DNA of 64,000 bases from Amycolatopsis keratiniphila subsp. keratiniphila (GCF_001620365.2 NZ_LQMT02000014.1:33478-97477); one strand, 5' to 3'; counted from the stretch's first letter, positions 42,444 through 52,527 are shown. The notes: generated from the letters alone by a model not told the origin. Program-made: numbers and translations.

Positions 42444-43694
42444 TTACTTGACCTGGAGCAGCTTGTTGGCCGTTCCACCGGTCGGGTTGCTGATCTTGCC
42501 GTCCGCGGCCGCGCCGACGAGACCTTCGGCGACCTGGGCCGGGGTGGCGTCAGGGTGCGCCGAGAGGTACAGCGCGGCGGCACCGGCGACGTGCGGCGCG
42601 GCCATCGAGGTACCGCTGATGGTGTTGGTGGCGTCGTCACCGGTCGCCCACGACGAGGTGATGTCGACACCCGGCGCGTACAGGTCCACGACCGAACCGT
42701 AGTTCGAGAAGCTGGCCTGCTTGTCGGTCTTGTCGCTGGCGGCCACCGTGATGGCCTCCTTCACCCGGGCCGGGGAGGTGGTGCCGGCGTCGGAGGACTC
42801 GTTGCCCGCCGCGAGCGCGAAGGTCACGCCCTTGTCGATGGCGCCCTTGACCGCCGCGTCCAGGGCGTCGTCCGCGCCGCCGCCCAGGCTCATGTTGGCG
42901 ACCGACGGGCCCTTGGCGTTCGCCGCGACCCAGTCGACCCCGGCGACGACACCCTCGGTAGTGCCGCTGCCGTTGGCGTCCAGCACGCGGACGCCGACGA
43001 TCTTCACGCCCTTGGCCAGGCCGTGGTCCGTGCCACCGATGGTGCCGGCGACGTGCGTGCCGTGGCCGTGCTCGTCGTTGGGGGTGTCGTCGTTGTCGAC
43101 GAAGTCCTTGCCGCCGGTGGCGCGGTCACCGAAGTCCTTGTGCGAGCCGCGGACACCGGTGTCGATGACGTAAGCGGTGACGTTGTCGGCCTTCACCGGG
43201 TAGGTGTACTTGTTGTCGAGCGGAAGGTCCGCCTGGTCGACCCGGTCCAGGCCCCACGACGGCGGGTTGTCCTGGGTCTCGCTGATCTTGAACGTCTTGT
43301 TCTGGACGACGTACGCGACCTGCGGGTCGGCGGCGAGGCGCTTCGCGGCGGCCTCGTCGGCCTTGATCGAGAAGCCGTTCAGCGCCGAGCCGAAGGTGCG
43401 GGACAGCGTGGTGCCGTACTGACCGGTGAGGCCCTGCGCCTTCGCGGCCACGTTCGCGGTGATCTCGCTCGCCGCGGCCACGCCCTGGCCGACGGCGGTG
43501 GGCTTGAGGACGACGATGTAGCTGCCGCCGACCGCGTTGGCCGCACCCGCGCCGCGGATCTCGCCCTGCTGCTCGGCGTTGGCCGCGCCGGCGCCGAACG
43601 TGGCGACCGCCGCGGTCACACCGGCGAGGGCGACTCCCGCCACGAGGCCGCTACGGGTCTTTCGGGACTTCAGGTTCTTCCGGGACTTGCTCAC
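42444..43694 (-). CDS. Secreted subtilisin-like serine protease (S8, proteinase K type)
   Basis: A 416-residue preproprotease. Signal peptide: basic start, hydrophobic LVAGVALAGVTAAVATFGAG and AANA cleavage near residue 40. Inhibitor_I9 propeptide: about 57-140 (YIVVLKP ... VAYVVQN). Catalytic domain: Asp in AYVIDTGVRGSH, His in HGHGTHVAGT, Ser in SGTSMAAPHVAG. It is exported and probably autoprocessed. The family normally has this size. Transcribed alone; the 261-base gap upstream (43695-43955) has A/T-rich stretches near 43885-43915 but no feature I can name. Confidence 0.93.
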   Translation of the reverse strand: MSKSRKNLKSRKTRSGLVAGVALAGVTAAVATFGAGAANAEQQGEIRGAGAANAVGGSYIVVLKPTAVGQGVAAASEITANVAAKAQGLTGQYGTTLSRTFGSALNGFSIKADEAAAKRLAADPQVAYVVQNKTFKISETQDNPPSWGLDRVDQADLPLDNKYTYPVKADNVTAYVIDTGVRGSHKDFGDRATGGKDFVDNDDTPNDEHGHGTHVAGTIGGTDHGLAKGVKIVGVRVLDANGSGTTEGVVAGVDWVAANAKGPSVANMSLGGGADDALDAAVKGAIDKGVTFALAAGNESSDAGTTSPARVKEAITVAASDKTDKQASFSNYGSVVDLYAPGVDITSSWATGDDATNTISGTSMAAPHVAGAAALYLSAHPDATPAQVAEGLVGAAADGKISNPTGGTANKLLQVK

Positions 43695-43955
43695 TGGTTC
43701 CCTTCCTGCCGCACCGTGCGGATCACCCGGGAGGATGATCGTCGTTGAGAGCCATGCAAGCCGGTGCCCAGGTGGGCGGGCAATGATTCACAGTTACCAG
43801 TACTAGGCCATACAGAGTAATGACGCTCGTCCGGAAAGTCGTTTTCGCCTGGCAGAAGGCGCCCCTGAAGCGTTACCTCAGACTGTTAAAGTTATTCGTG
43901 TTGTTATCAACCGGGCGGTGTCAGGGAACGGCAGACGGGGGCGGTCGGGCAGCAT

Positions 43956-44906
43956 ATGGTGGCGGGGAGCGCGGCGGACCGAGTGACCACGGACGATGAG
44001 GATCAACCGCGTACCGCGTTCGCCACCGCGTTGCGCTCGGCCATCGCGACGAGCGGCCTGAGCCTCGACCGTATCCAAGCCCGGCTGCTCGCGCGCGGCG
44101 CGTCGGTGAGCGTGACCGCGCTGAGTTACTGGCAATCGGGCAAACGTCAACCGGAACGGCAGAGTTCGCTGTCCGCCGTCCGGGTTCTCGAAGAGGTTTT
44201 GGCGATCCCCGCCGGATCGCTGCTCAGCCTGCTGCCGCCACCGCGGCCGCGCGGGGCGTCGTCACGCCGCAGCCGGGCCACCACCGAGCAGCCGCTGACC
44301 TTCCCGCTCGAAGCGCTCCAGGCGTTGCTGGAGAAGGTCGGCGCGCCCAACGCGCTCGAACAACACCATCAGCTGAAACTCGTCGGCCTGCACGACCTGT
44401 GCGAGATCGCCGAGGACGGCGGGCAACGCGCGGTGACCGCGCGGGCGGTGTTCCAGGCGGGCGCGGACGGGCAGGACCGCTGGCTGCTGGTCTACGCCCA
44501 GGGCGACCCGGAAGCGGGGCCGCCGGCGCTGAACACGCTGCGCAACTGCCATGTCGGCCGCGCCGAGGTCGACGACGAGCACGGGCTCACAGTGGCCGAA
44601 CTGCTCTTCGACCGGCCCATCGATCGCGGCGAGACTCACCTGATCGAGTACTCGCTGACCAATCCCGGGCCGCCGTACCCGGAATGCCGGAACACGCATT
44701 ATCGCGAGTTCCGGCGTCCCGTGCGCGAGTACCTGCTGGAGGTCCGGTTCGATCCGGAGTCCAGCCCGGCGAAATGCTGGCAGTATTCGCGCCAAGGCAC
44801 GTCGCCGATGGACCGGAAAGAGCTCAAGCCGGACCAGGGCAACGGTGTCCACGCCGTCGCGCTCGACTTCGGCCCCGGCGTCTTCGGCATCGACTGGGAG
44901 TACTAG
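43956..44906 (+). CDS. XRE-type helix-turn-helix regulator
   Basis: A 316-residue protein with an N-terminal HTH_3-like domain (about residues 22-80; LSLDRIQARLLARGASVSV, YWQSGKRQPER) and a C-terminal domain of unknown function (about 95-316) containing GLHDLCEIAEDGG and ECRNTHYREFRRPVREYLLEVRF. It looks like a sensor-linked regulator without a named family. GTG 43983 is an alternative start to ATG 43956. It overlaps the ligase gene by 4 bases at its 3' end. Confidence 0.8.
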   Translation: MVAGSAADRVTTDDEDQPRTAFATALRSAIATSGLSLDRIQARLLARGASVSVTALSYWQSGKRQPERQSSLSAVRVLEEVLAIPAGSLLSLLPPPRPRGASSRRSRATTEQPLTFPLEALQALLEKVGAPNALEQHHQLKLVGLHDLCEIAEDGGQRAVTARAVFQAGADGQDRWLLVYAQGDPEAGPPALNTLRNCHVGRAEVDDEHGLTVAELLFDRPIDRGETHLIEYSLTNPGPPYPECRNTHYREFRRPVREYLLEVRFDPESSPAKCWQYSRQGTSPMDRKELKPDQGNGVHAVALDFGPGVFGIDWEY

Positions 44907-46537
44907 CGCAGCTTGTTGCGCAGCACCTTCCCGGTCGCGTTGCGCGGAAGCTCGTCGAGGAATTCGACGTCACGCGGCACCTTGTACCGGGCGAGGTTCG
45001 CCTTGACGTACTCGCGCACGCCGTCGACGTCCAGCTCCGACTTCTCGGCCCGCACCACGAACGCCTTCAGCCGCTGCCCGAACTCGGGATCCTCGACGCC
45101 GACGACCGCGGCTTCGATCACGTCCTCGCGTTCGACCAGGAGGTTCTCCACCTCGATCGGGAAGACGTTCTCTCCGCCGGAGACGATCATTTCGTCGTCG
45201 CGGCCGTCGATGAACAGCAGGCCGTCCTCGTCGAAGTGGCCGACGTCGCCACTGGAGAGCAACCCGTCGATGATCTCCTTGTTGCGCCCGTCGGTGTAGC
45301 CCTGGAAGCTCAGCCCGCTGCCGACGAACACCCGGCCGGTGACATGCGGCTCGGTGATCTTGCCGCCCTTTTCGTCGTACAGCGCCACCTTGCAGCCCAC
45401 CGGCGCGCGGCCGACGGTGCCCGGTGCCTTGCGCCAGTCCTCGGGTGTCGCGACCGTCGCCACGGCGACCTCGGTGGAGCCGTAGAGGTTGTGCACGACG
45501 TCCCCGAACGCGGCGGTCGCGCGGTTCCCGAGATCCGGGGAGAGCGCGGAGCCGGCGACGAAGATGATCCGCAGGCTCGAGGTGTCGTACTTGGCGCGGA
45601 TCTCCTCGGGCAGGTCGACGATGCGCTGCAGCATCGTCGGCACGAGGACCAGCGTGGTGCAGCGGTTCTCCGCCACCCCGCGCAACGTCTCCTCCGGCAC
45701 GAACTTGCGCCGCATGACGACCTTCGAACCGAGCGCGAAGGACAGGATGAACTGCGACAACCCGGTGCCGTGGAACAGCGGCGCGCCCATGTAGGTCGCC
45801 TCGCCGGTGCGCAGCGGGATGCGGTCGAGGAACTGCGCGGAGGCGAGCGCGGAGGTGTGCGGCCGCGGCGCGCCTTTCGGTGTCCCCGTGGTGCCGCTGG
45901 TCAGCAGGATGAACCCGCCGGGTTTGGCGGGCGCGGGCCACGGACGGTCATCGGTGCTGGCGACCAGTTCGGCGACGACCGGGATGCCGGCCGGGCGCGC
46001 GGTGTCCGAATCGACCCAGGCGAGGTAGTGCTCGACGTCGCCCTCGACGGCGTCCAGCAGGTCGGTGAACTCCTGGTCGTAGACGAGCGCGGTGACGCCT
46101 TCACGCTTCGCGACGTCCGCGAGCTGGGGTTTGGCGAACCCGGTGTTCATCAGCAGCAGCTTGGCGCCGAGTTTGCCCGAGGCGAGCATCGTCAGCACGA
46201 GACCGCGGTGGTCACGGCACAGCGCGGCGATCACCGAACCCGGGCCGAGACCGCGTTCGGACCACGCCCTGGCCAGCGCGTTCGACTGGGTGTCGAGCTG
46301 TTTGAAGGTCAGCGGGCCCAGTTCGTCGATGATGCCGGTCGCGGTCGGGTCGCGGCGGGCGGCGATCATGTTCGCCCCGGCGAACGGGCCCCACTTCCGC
46401 ACCATGACCAGCGAACGCAGGCCCTCGTCGACCCGAGGGATCGGGAGCAGGCCCGCTTGCCGCATCACGTCGATGCTGCGCACGGTCTCGGTCACCTTGC
46501 CCGCCACCAGGGTGGCGAGGCCGGTGGGGTTTCTCAT
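44903..46537 (-). CDS. Acyl-CoA ligase (FadD2-like)
   Basis: A 544-residue AMP-binding enzyme close to mycobacterial FadD2. P-loop LLTSGTTGTPKGAPRP near residue 200, HNLYGSTEVAVATVA, then DGRDDEMIVSGGENVFPIE and the C-terminal catalytic lysine motif RNATGKVLRNKL. It activates a fatty or aromatic acid to the CoA ester. ATG 46537 has GGAGG at a good distance upstream; GTG 46573 is an alternative. It is divergent from the DNA polymerase gene and convergent with the XRE gene. Confidence 0.9.
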   Translation of the reverse strand: MRNPTGLATLVAGKVTETVRSIDVMRQAGLLPIPRVDEGLRSLVMVRKWGPFAGANMIAARRDPTATGIIDELGPLTFKQLDTQSNALARAWSERGLGPGSVIAALCRDHRGLVLTMLASGKLGAKLLLMNTGFAKPQLADVAKREGVTALVYDQEFTDLLDAVEGDVEHYLAWVDSDTARPAGIPVVAELVASTDDRPWPAPAKPGGFILLTSGTTGTPKGAPRPHTSALASAQFLDRIPLRTGEATYMGAPLFHGTGLSQFILSFALGSKVVMRRKFVPEETLRGVAENRCTTLVLVPTMLQRIVDLPEEIRAKYDTSSLRIIFVAGSALSPDLGNRATAAFGDVVHNLYGSTEVAVATVATPEDWRKAPGTVGRAPVGCKVALYDEKGGKITEPHVTGRVFVGSGLSFQGYTDGRNKEIIDGLLSSGDVGHFDEDGLLFIDGRDDEMIVSGGENVFPIEVENLLVEREDVIEAAVVGVEDPEFGQRLKAFVVRAEKSELDVDGVREYVKANLARYKVPRDVEFLDELPRNATGKVLRNKLR

Positions 46538-46687
46538 CCGGGCACCTCCGTTGCTGCTGCGGCGAGACACCATGCCACCGGCGGTTCGCGTACCGGCGGT
46601 ATGGGGTTGCTACTCGACAGTAGCCGACCGATAGCGCAGGCGCACTAGCCGTCTGGTGACAGAAATGTCGGAGGGAACCACCACAAT

Positions 46688-48394
46688 GTGAGTGTGCAGG
46701 CGATCGCAGGTCAAGAGGAGGATGGCGACTTCGCGATCGCACTTTCCGGGCAGCCGCCGCGGCGCGGCCTGAAGCTCGCGGAGTTCGTCCGCGAAGTACG
46801 GAGTTTGGAGGCAGAGCATTCACCCCGTTGGGTGTTCCCGTCGGTCGAAGGGACGTACCCCGCGCTGATCAAGGCGGGCGTCCGGGTGCGGCGCTGCCAC
46901 GACCTGACCTTGATCGAGGGATTGCTCCTGGCCCACGAGGGGCGGCCGCAGGAGTCGCGAAGCCTGCGCGCGGCGTTGGCCAGGGCGAACGGGCAGGAGG
47001 CGCCCGCCGACGAGCCGCCGCTCTGGGCCGAGGACGACCAGCCGACGCTGTTCGAGACGCGCGGCCCGCGGCTGCCCGCCGGCGTCACGGTGATCGACGC
47101 GGCGCGCCGGGTGCTGGCCGAGCAGGAGAAACGGGTCGCGCTGACCGATCATCCGGAGCGGCTCCGGTTGCTCTTCGCGGCGGAGTCGGCGAGCGCGCTG
47201 GCGGCCGCGGAGATGTCGGCCGACGGGCTGCCGTGGCGGGCGGACCTGCATTTGGCGCTGCTCGCCGAGCAGCTCGGCCCCCGCGTCCCGGCCGGGCACC
47301 GGCCGAAGCGGCTGGTCGAGCTGGCGGCGAAGATCAGCGACGCGTTCGGCGGACGCCCGGTCAACCCGGATGCCCCGGCCAGCGTCGTCCGCGCGCTCGG
47401 CCGGGAGGGCATCGAGGTCTCGTCGGCGAGGAAGTACCTGCTGCGCGACATCGACCATCCCGCCGTCCCGCCGCTGCTGGAGTACAAGGAACTCGCGCGG
47501 CTGCATTCGGCCAACGGGTGGACCTGGCTCGACGAGTGGGTGCGCGACGGCCGGTTCCGGCCGCATTACGTCGTCGGCGGGGTCGTCTCCGGCCGCTGGG
47601 CGAGCCGGGGCGGGGGCGCGTTGCAGATCCCGAAGGTCCTGCGGACCTGCGTCCGGGCCGATCCGGGCTGGAAGCTGGTGGTCGCCGACGCCGCGCAGCT
47701 GGAGCCGCGGGTGCTCACGGCGTTGTCCGGGGACCGCAAGCTGGCCGACGTCGCCGCGGCCACTGATCTGTACGCGAGCCTCGCGGAGGCGATGTTCTCC
47801 GGCGTGCGCCGGGTGCCGGTGCCCGCGTGGGACGACAGGGACGACCGGGACCGCGCGAAGATCGCGATGCTGTCGGCGATGTACGGCGGCACGTCCGGGG
47901 AGGCCGGCCCGCTGCTGGCGTTGCTGCGGACCAGGTTTCCGGACGCGGTGTCCTATGTGGAGCGTGCCGCGCAGGCCGGGGAACGCGGGGAGCGCGTCCG
48001 CTCGCGGCTGGGCCGGACGTCGCCCGCGCCGTCGGAGGCATGGCGGGCGCTGACCGGCGGCGTCGCGGCGGACGAGGCCGGCGAGCTGAAGGCGCGCCAG
48101 GCGTCCCGTAACTGGGGCCGGTTCACCCGCAACTTCGTCGTGCAGGCGAGTGCGGCGGACATGACCGCGGTCCTGCTGGCGACCCTGCGCGGCAGGCTCC
48201 CCTCCCCCGCGCACCTGGTGTTCTTCCAGCACGACGAGGTCCTGGTGCACACCCCGGCCGAGTTCGCCGACGAGGTCTCGCAGTCCATTGTGGACAGCAT
48301 GGCCGAGGCGGCTCGGCTGCTCTTCGGTGACGCCTGCCCGGTCCGGTTCCCGCTGCACATCGCCGCCGTGGACACCTACGCCGACGCCAAGTGA
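46688..48394 (+). CDS. Bifunctional 3'-5' exonuclease/DNA polymerase, family A
   Basis: A 568-residue orphan family A polymerase. Motif A: VVADAAQLEPRVLTALSGD (about residue 325). Motif B: RAKIAMLSAMYGGTSGEAG. Motif C: FFQHDEVLVHTP. The N-terminal third should be the exonuclease-like domain, but I cannot point to a full DEDD set. The protein is much shorter than PolA (about 900), lacking the 5'-3' exonuclease. It is probably an accessory polymerase in repair. GTG 46688 starts it; the SD-like GGAGG is 14 bases away, so the next GTG (46694) is possible. Confidence 0.85.
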   Translation: MSVQAIAGQEEDGDFAIALSGQPPRRGLKLAEFVREVRSLEAEHSPRWVFPSVEGTYPALIKAGVRVRRCHDLTLIEGLLLAHEGRPQESRSLRAALARANGQEAPADEPPLWAEDDQPTLFETRGPRLPAGVTVIDAARRVLAEQEKRVALTDHPERLRLLFAAESASALAAAEMSADGLPWRADLHLALLAEQLGPRVPAGHRPKRLVELAAKISDAFGGRPVNPDAPASVVRALGREGIEVSSARKYLLRDIDHPAVPPLLEYKELARLHSANGWTWLDEWVRDGRFRPHYVVGGVVSGRWASRGGGALQIPKVLRTCVRADPGWKLVVADAAQLEPRVLTALSGDRKLADVAAATDLYASLAEAMFSGVRRVPVPAWDDRDDRDRAKIAMLSAMYGGTSGEAGPLLALLRTRFPDAVSYVERAAQAGERGERVRSRLGRTSPAPSEAWRALTGGVAADEAGELKARQASRNWGRFTRNFVVQASAADMTAVLLATLRGRLPSPAHLVFFQHDEVLVHTPAEFADEVSQSIVDSMAEAARLLFGDACPVRFPLHIAAVDTYADAK

Positions 48395-48405
48395 GTTCCG
48401 CCTCC

Positions 48406-48574
48406 AATCACGCGAGTTCGCCGTTCAATCACGCGAGTTCGCCGTCTGATCACGCGTGTCGTCCGTTCAATCACTTGAGTTCGCCATTCCCTGCCGCGGA
48501 GCGCGTGTGATCAGGCGGCGAACTCGCGTGATCAGATGGACGACACGCGTGATTGGGGGCGTAACTCGCGGGAT
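48406..48574. repeat. 21-bp tandem repeats followed by inverted copies
   Basis: Four direct units of exactly 21 bp start near 48406, 48427, 48448 and 48469 (AATCACGCGAGTTCGCCGTTC type; the third is TGATCACGCGTGTCGTCC). After a short centre the complementary strand copies follow at about 48517, 48538 and 48558 (GGCGAACTCGCGTGATC type). The halves can fold into a long hairpin in which unit three pairs perfectly over at least 16 bp. It fills the convergent gap between the polymerase and HrpA genes and touches the HrpA stop. Confidence 0.75.
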
Positions 48575-51500
48575 CAGGCGGAGGCGGCGTCGTCCAGGGC
48601 CTTGATGACGCGCTTCAGCGAGACGGGGTGGGCGGTGCCCAGGGTCTGGGCGAAGAAGCTCACCCGCAGTTCCTCGATCATCCACCGGATTTCCCGCAGG
48701 GCGGGCGACGAAGTGCCCGGCGGCAGCGCGTCGAGGGCGGCCTGGTACTCGTTGCGGAGCCAGGCGATGTCGCCGGTGCGCTGGATGTCCCGGGTCGGCT
48801 CGGTCGGGAGCTTCTCCAGCCGCCGCTCGATCCCCCGCAGGTACCGGACGACGTGCTTGAGCCTGTCCTGCCCGGTTTCGGTGACGAAACCCTTGTGCAC
48901 CAACCCGTCCAGCTGCGCGCGGATGTCCGCGAGCGAGTCCTTCGGGCCGCGCGTGTCGGCCAGCCGCGTTTCGACGTCGTTCGCGGCACGCAGGATCTTC
49001 TCGACGTTGGTCAGCACGTCGAGCACCCCGGCGTTCAGCCCGGCGCGCACCTTCTCCAGCAGGACGGCGAATCCGGCCTCGTCCCAGCGCGGTCCGCCGT
49101 TGTCGGCCACGAGCTTGTCGACAGCGCAATCCACGCAGTCTTCGAGCAACGCCGCCACCGAGCCGTGCGGATTCCGGTTCAGCACGAGTTTCGACGAGTT
49201 GCCGAGGCTGCGGGTGATGAACTTCATCGGCGACGGGATGTTCAGCCGCAGCATCCGCCGCGTGCCCGCCCACATCGACTGTTCCTGCTGGCCCGGCGTG
49301 TCCAGCAGCCGCACCGCCACGGAACCGCCTTCGTCCACCAGCGCCGGATACGCCTTGACGTCGTGCCCGCGCTGCTTGCTCGCGAACACCTTCGGCAACT
49401 CGCCGAAAGCCGGCGTCGTCAGGCCCTCGCGCTCGATGCTGTCGGCGGCCTTCGAGATCGTCGCGCGCACCTGGCCGCTCAGGTCCCGTTTGAGCGCCTC
49501 GATGTCCTTGCCCTCGGACACCTTCTTGCCGCGGACGTCGACGACGCGGAACGTCATCTTCAGATGCTCGGGAACCGTCGACAGCTGCCAGGCGTCGTCC
49601 GGGATCACCACCCCGCGCAACGCTTCCAGCTCGTCGGCGACGGCGTGCAGCAGCGGCCCGTCGGCCGGGCCGACCCGCGACAACACCAGCTTCGCGTGAT
49701 CGGGCGCCGGCACGAAGTTGCGCCGGATCGCCTTGGGCAGCGACTTGATCAGCTGCGTCACCAGTTCTTCACGCAGGCCGGGGACCTGCCAGTCGAAACC
49801 GTCCGGGGTCACCTGGTTCAGCACCGGCAGCGGGATGTGCACGGTGACACCGTCCGCGTCGGCACCCGGCTCGAACTGGTACGTGAGCTTGAAGGTCTGC
49901 GTGCCCTGCGTCCAGAAGTCGGGGTAGTCGGCCTCGCGCACGCCGCCCGCGGTCTCGTTGATGAGCATCGTCTTCTCGAAGCTCAGCAGATCCGGCTGGG
50001 TGTGCCGCGCCTTCTTCCACCAGCTGTCGAAATGCCGCGCGGAGACGACGTCGGCCGGGACGCGCTGGTCGTAGAACTCGAACAGCGTCTCGTCGTCGAC
50101 GAGGATGTCACGGCGGCGAGCCCGGTTCTCCAGGTCCTCGACCTCGTCGAGCAGCGCGCGGTTCTCGCGGAAGAAGTGGTGCCGCGTCTCCCAGTCACCC
50201 TCGACCAGCGCGTGCCGGATGAACAGCTCGCGGCTGACCTCGGGATCGATGCGGCCGTAGTTCACCCGGCGGTCGGCGACGAGCGGGACGCCGTACAGCG
50301 TCACCTTCTCCTTCGCCATCACCGCGCCCTGCTTGCGTTCCCAGTGCGGCTCGGAGTAGTTCCGCTTCACGACGTGCCCGGCGAGCGGCTCGACCCATTC
50401 CGGCTCGATCCGCGCGTTGACCCGGCCCCACAGGCGCGAGGTCTCGACGAGTTCGGCCGACATGACGAACCGCGGCTGCTTCTTGAACAACGCCGAACCC
50501 GGGAACACCGAGAACCGCGCCCCGCGCGCGCCGAGGTAGTCGCCCTTGGCCGGATCCTTGAGGCCGACATGCGACAACAGCCCGGCGATCAGCGACGTGT
50601 GCACACGTTGCGGATCGGCCGGGCCGGAGGTATTGAGCGTGATGCCGAGCGGTTTGGCCAGCTGGCGCAGCTGGCTGAAGATGTCCTGCCATTCGCGGAT
50701 GCGCAGGTAGTTCAGGTACTCGTTGCGGCACATCCGGCGGAACTGGTTGGTGGACAACGCCTTCTGCTGCTCGCTGACGTACTCCCACAGGTTGAGGTAC
50801 GCCAGGAAGTCCGACGTCTTGTCCGCGAACCGCGCGTGCTGCTCGTCCGCCGCCTGCTGCTTCTCCGCGGGCCGCTCGCGCGGGTCCTGAATGGACAGTG
50901 CGGCGGCGATGATCATCACTTCGCGGACGCAGCCGTTGCGCGAGGCCTCCAGCACCATCCGCGCCATCCGCGGGTCCACCGGGAGCTGCGCGAGTTTGCG
51001 ACCGGTTTCGGTGAGCTTCTTGCCGTCGGACATCTCGAACGCGCCGAGCTCCTGCAGGAGCTGGACACCGTCGGTGACCTGACGGCGATCCGGCGGCTCC
51101 ACGAAGGGGAACGCCGCGATGTCGCCGAGGCCGAGCGAAGTCATCTGCAGGATGACCGAAGCGAGGTTGGTCCGCAGGATCTCCGGATCGGTGAACTCGG
51201 GCCGCGCGTCGAAGTCGTCCTCGGAGTACAGGCGGATGCAGATACCGTCCGACGTCCGGCCACAGCGGCCCTTGCGCTGGTTCGCCGATGCCTGCGACAC
51301 CGGCTCGATCGGCAGCCGCTGCACCTTGGTGCGATGGCTGTAGCGCGAGATCCGCGCGGTGCCCGGGTCGACGACGTACTTGATACCCGGCACGGTCAGC
51401 GAGGTCTCGGCGACGTTCGTCGCGAGCACGACGCGGCGCCCGGTGTGGCGCTGGAACACCCGATGCTGGTCCGACGACGAAAGCCGCGCGTACAGCGGCA

Positions 51501-52458
51501 GGATCTCGGTGTTCCTGAGATCCTGTTTGGACAGCGCGTCGGCGGCGTCGCGGATCTCCCGCTCGCCGGAGAGGAACACCAGGATGTCTCCGGGGCCCTC
51601 GTGCTGGAGCTCGTCGACGGCGTCGCAGATGGCCTGTGTCTGGTCCCGGTCCTGATCGGCGTCCGGATCGTCCGGGTCGATGATCGGCCGGTAGCGGACC
51701 TCGACCGGATACGTCCGGCCCGAGACCTCCACGATCGGCGCGTCGTCGAAATGCTTGGAGAACCGTTCCGGGTCGATCGTCGCCGAGGTGATGATCACCT
51801 TGAGGTCGGGGCGCCGCGGCAGGAGCTGCTTGACGTAGCCGAGGATGAAGTCGATGTTGAGGCTGCGCTCGTGCGCCTCGTCGATGATCAGCGTGTCGTA
51901 CTGGCGCAGCATCCGGTCGGTCTGGATCTCGGCGAGCAGGATGCCGTCGGTCATCAGCTTGACCAGCGTGTCCTGGCCGGACTGGTCGGTGAACCGGACC
52001 TTGTAGCCGACGGTCTCGCCGAGCTCGGTGTCCAGCTCGGAGGCGATGCGATCGGCGACCGTGCGCGCGGCCAGCCGCCGCGGCTGCGTGTGCCCGATCT
52101 GGCCCCGGATGCCGCGGCCGAGCTCGAGGCAGATCTTGGGCAGCTGGGTCGTCTTCCCCGACCCGGTCTCGCCCGCGACGATCACCACCTGGTGGTCGCG
52201 GATGGCCTCGGCGATCTCGTCCTTCCGCTGGCTGACGGGCAGCTCTTCGGGGAACGAGATCTTCGGGACGCTGTCCCGCCTGCGGGTGATCCGGAGTTCG
52301 GCGGCCTCGATGTCGGCCTCGATCTGCGCGGCGATCGACTCCGCGTCGCGGGCTTTGCGGGCACCGTCGAGCCGGCGCCGGAGGCGGTGCTCGTCGCGCG
52401 ACATCAATTCGGGCAGGCGAGCGCGCAGGGCGCCGAGCGGGGAAGGTTGAGAAGCCAT
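48574..52458 (-). CDS. hrpA: ATP-dependent RNA helicase HrpA
   Basis: A 1294-residue DEAH-box helicase. Walker A: VAGETGSGKTTQLPK (about residue 98). Motif II: IDEAHERSLN. Motif III: ITSATID. Motif VI: QRKGRCGR. Then come HA2, the OB-fold and a C-terminal DUF3418 region (about 700-1290), the full HrpA layout. In bacteria HrpA helps to rescue stalled ribosomes and processes mRNA. The start ATG 52458 is used; an ATG at 52467 is possible. The stop overlaps the 21-bp repeat array. Confidence 0.95.
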   Translation of the reverse strand: MASQPSPLGALRARLPELMSRDEHRLRRRLDGARKARDAESIAAQIEADIEAAELRITRRRDSVPKISFPEELPVSQRKDEIAEAIRDHQVVIVAGETGSGKTTQLPKICLELGRGIRGQIGHTQPRRLAARTVADRIASELDTELGETVGYKVRFTDQSGQDTLVKLMTDGILLAEIQTDRMLRQYDTLIIDEAHERSLNIDFILGYVKQLLPRRPDLKVIITSATIDPERFSKHFDDAPIVEVSGRTYPVEVRYRPIIDPDDPDADQDRDQTQAICDAVDELQHEGPGDILVFLSGEREIRDAADALSKQDLRNTEILPLYARLSSSDQHRVFQRHTGRRVVLATNVAETSLTVPGIKYVVDPGTARISRYSHRTKVQRLPIEPVSQASANQRKGRCGRTSDGICIRLYSEDDFDARPEFTDPEILRTNLASVILQMTSLGLGDIAAFPFVEPPDRRQVTDGVQLLQELGAFEMSDGKKLTETGRKLAQLPVDPRMARMVLEASRNGCVREVMIIAAALSIQDPRERPAEKQQAADEQHARFADKTSDFLAYLNLWEYVSEQQKALSTNQFRRMCRNEYLNYLRIREWQDIFSQLRQLAKPLGITLNTSGPADPQRVHTSLIAGLLSHVGLKDPAKGDYLGARGARFSVFPGSALFKKQPRFVMSAELVETSRLWGRVNARIEPEWVEPLAGHVVKRNYSEPHWERKQGAVMAKEKVTLYGVPLVADRRVNYGRIDPEVSRELFIRHALVEGDWETRHHFFRENRALLDEVEDLENRARRRDILVDDETLFEFYDQRVPADVVSARHFDSWWKKARHTQPDLLSFEKTMLINETAGGVREADYPDFWTQGTQTFKLTYQFEPGADADGVTVHIPLPVLNQVTPDGFDWQVPGLREELVTQLIKSLPKAIRRNFVPAPDHAKLVLSRVGPADGPLLHAVADELEALRGVVIPDDAWQLSTVPEHLKMTFRVVDVRGKKVSEGKDIEALKRDLSGQVRATISKAADSIEREGLTTPAFGELPKVFASKQRGHDVKAYPALVDEGGSVAVRLLDTPGQQEQSMWAGTRRMLRLNIPSPMKFITRSLGNSSKLVLNRNPHGSVAALLEDCVDCAVDKLVADNGGPRWDEAGFAVLLEKVRAGLNAGVLDVLTNVEKILRAANDVETRLADTRGPKDSLADIRAQLDGLVHKGFVTETGQDRLKHVVRYLRGIERRLEKLPTEPTRDIQRTGDIAWLRNEYQAALDALPPGTSSPALREIRWMIEELRVSFFAQTLGTAHPVSLKRVIKALDDAASA

Positions 52459-52527
52459 GACCGGCACCAGGATAGCCGTGCGTGACGATCCGGGCCTCCG
52501 AATATGCCGGAGGCGACACCGCGCTGG

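Noticed and set aside
40538-42451. 637-codon plus-strand frame
   Set aside because: Antisense to the SDR and phosphotransferase genes, with no recognisable domain.
48406-48574. CRISPR-like array
   Set aside because: The 21-bp units are contiguous with no unique spacers, half are inverted, and there are no cas genes.
48628-52485. 1285-codon plus-strand frame opposite hrpA
   Set aside because: Exact antisense shadow of a well-supported helicase; low-complexity translation.
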